Source: Syntrophaceae bacterium UBA4778
GTDB taxonomy: Bacteria; Desulfobacterota; Syntrophia; Syntrophales; UBA4778
DNA: 8,587 nucleotides
Direction of reading: 5' to 3'
Assembly: GCA_002403175.1 (NCBI GenBank)
Contig: DHHG01000047.1
Span: 1 to 8,587 of the forward strand
Part shown: piece after piece, positions 8,010 through 8,587 of the stretch
How positions within the stretch are numbered: position 1 is the stretch's first letter
Layout of the letters: every line of letters begins with the position of its first letter
The notes under the pieces: generated by a model
What the model saw: the letters and a program-made list of their open reading frames with translations, nothing else
The model's database searches: none
What the model was told of the DNA's origin: nothing
Program-made: the position numbers and the translations under genes

Positions 8010-8015
8010 TCACCT
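8010..8015 (-). promoter_or_regulatory. Ribosome binding site of the hpnL-like gene
   Basis: AGGTGA on the minus strand sits six bases before ATG 8003. It is the best-spaced SD in the operon and fixes that start. It lies in the 48-base gap after the MlaC-family gene, where I see no convincing promoter or terminator. Confidence 0.6.
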
Positions 8016-8051
8016 GGGAGACTCCTTACAATATGAGATGCTGAGTAATCA

Positions 8052-8587
8052 TTATTTCGGCAGCATTTGTTTCCCGGAGGACTTTCCAATCGCCTGCTGT
8101 TGTAAATGCATTTTCTTCAGAAGCGAATTGAATGATTCCCGTTCAATGACCCGCGTAAAAGACTTCTGATAATTCTTTATGATGCTTACACCATCGATTG
8201 AAACATCCTGAACCAACCAGCTTCCGCTTTTGGGAAGCAGCGAATAATCGACCGCAATATTCTCATTCGCTCTGACAATTGTCGTCTGAACGAGAGCTGA
8301 ATTTGATTCCTGCTTCTCACGAGAATAAACGATTTTTTCCCTTTTCAGGAAATCGAGAACCAGCTTTGTGTAGGAGTCCTGAAACAGATCCTGAAAAATT
8401 CCACTGAACTCTTTTTGTTCGCTGGGGGTGAGATTCCGCCAATATCCGCCAAGTGCATTTTTAGACATCGTGTCGAAAGCAAAATTCTGGGCGATCACTT
8501 TTTTAATATCGGTCCTTCTTTCGTCACGATGAGCAGTTCCTCGCAACTCAGGGGCGTTCTGTATGCTCATAACTTTGTCCAACATGG
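8052..8587 (-). CDS. MlaC/Ttg2D-family periplasmic lipid-binding protein, HpnM-like (5' partial)
   Basis: MlaC-family proteins (toluene-tolerance Ttg2D, PF05494) shuttle single lipid molecules across the periplasm. The visible 177 residues hold most of the fold. FAFDTMSKNALGGYWR (35-50) and LTPSEQKEF (52-60) match the conserved helix with a YW(R) and TP-E--F signature. Then come the VDYSL strand (112-116) and SWLVQDVSIDGVSIIKNY (122-139), the most characteristic block of the family. The frame is open to the window edge. The Met at 8583-8585 corresponds to an internal position of MlaC proteins, so the signal peptide and roughly the first 25-50 residues lie outside. It is the first visible gene of the minus-strand block, 48 bases before the hpnL-like gene. 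With HpnL-like and HpnN-like neighbours it is best read as HpnM, the hopanoid-cluster member of the family. A general phospholipid carrier cannot be excluded. Confidence 0.9.
   Translation of the reverse strand, partial: MLDKVMSIQNAPELRGTAHRDERRTDIKKVIAQNFAFDTMSKNALGGYWRNLTPSEQKEFSGIFQDLFQDSYTKLVLDFLKREKIVYSREKQESNSALVQTTIVRANENIAVDYSLLPKSGSWLVQDVSIDGVSIIKNYQKSFTRVIERESFNSLLKKMHLQQQAIGKSSGKQMLPK

Noticed and set aside
8583..8585. ATG at the right edge as the real start of the MlaC-family protein.
   Set aside because: A periplasmic MlaC-type protein needs a signal peptide, and the sequence here begins inside the first helices of the mature domain.
1..8587. CRISPR arrays, tRNA or rRNA genes, insertion sequences and riboswitches.
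   Set aside because: No regularly spaced repeats, cloverleaf sequences, transposase frames or long leader regions were seen by eye, and the coding density leaves little room for them.

Overview
The window carries six genes in two convergent blocks and has no gene-free stretch longer than about 60 bases. Base composition is moderate. The hybrid kinase type, with an H-box reading AHDFNN and PAS domains in series, together with HpnM/HpnL/HpnN-like lipid transport proteins, suggests a Gram-negative bacterium. A deltaproteobacterial (Desulfobacterota) anaerobe, for example a Syntrophus-like lineage, is my best guess. That placement is inferred from protein style, since no rRNA or other marker lies in the window.

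Left block (+ strand, 1-2737): a large sensor hybrid histidine kinase, cut off at its 5' end by the window edge, with PAS-PAS-PAS-HisKA-HATPase-REC order. Twenty bases downstream is a small stand-alone receiver protein. Together they look like a signalling pair or phosphorelay. The kinase has its own receiver, the second protein has no output domain, and no HPt or DNA-binding partner is present here.

Middle (2738-2794): a 57-base gap between convergent genes. It holds one short AT-rich hairpin and no clear T-tract terminator.

Right block (- strand, read from 8587 down to 2795): four tightly packed genes, probably one operon. In order these are a periplasmic MlaC/Ttg2D-family lipid-binding protein (HpnM-like, N-terminus outside the window), a polytopic flippase-like/LPG-synthase-TM protein (HpnL-like), a TolC-family outer membrane channel, and a 919-residue RND transporter of the HpnN type. 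The hpnL-like and tolC-like genes overlap. The stop codon of the channel gene lies inside the ribosome binding site of the RND gene, which suggests translational coupling.

How they may work together: HpnN-type RND proteins are known to move hopanoids from the inner membrane towards the outer membrane, MlaC-family proteins carry single lipids across the periplasm, and TolC-family proteins are outer membrane exit ducts. The operon therefore reads as a trans-envelope lipid or hopanoid trafficking unit. What stands out is an outer membrane channel inside an hpn-like cassette, with no periplasmic adaptor protein in view. No hopanoid biosynthesis enzyme (squalene-hopene cyclase, HpnH and so on) is visible, so the substrate is an inference.
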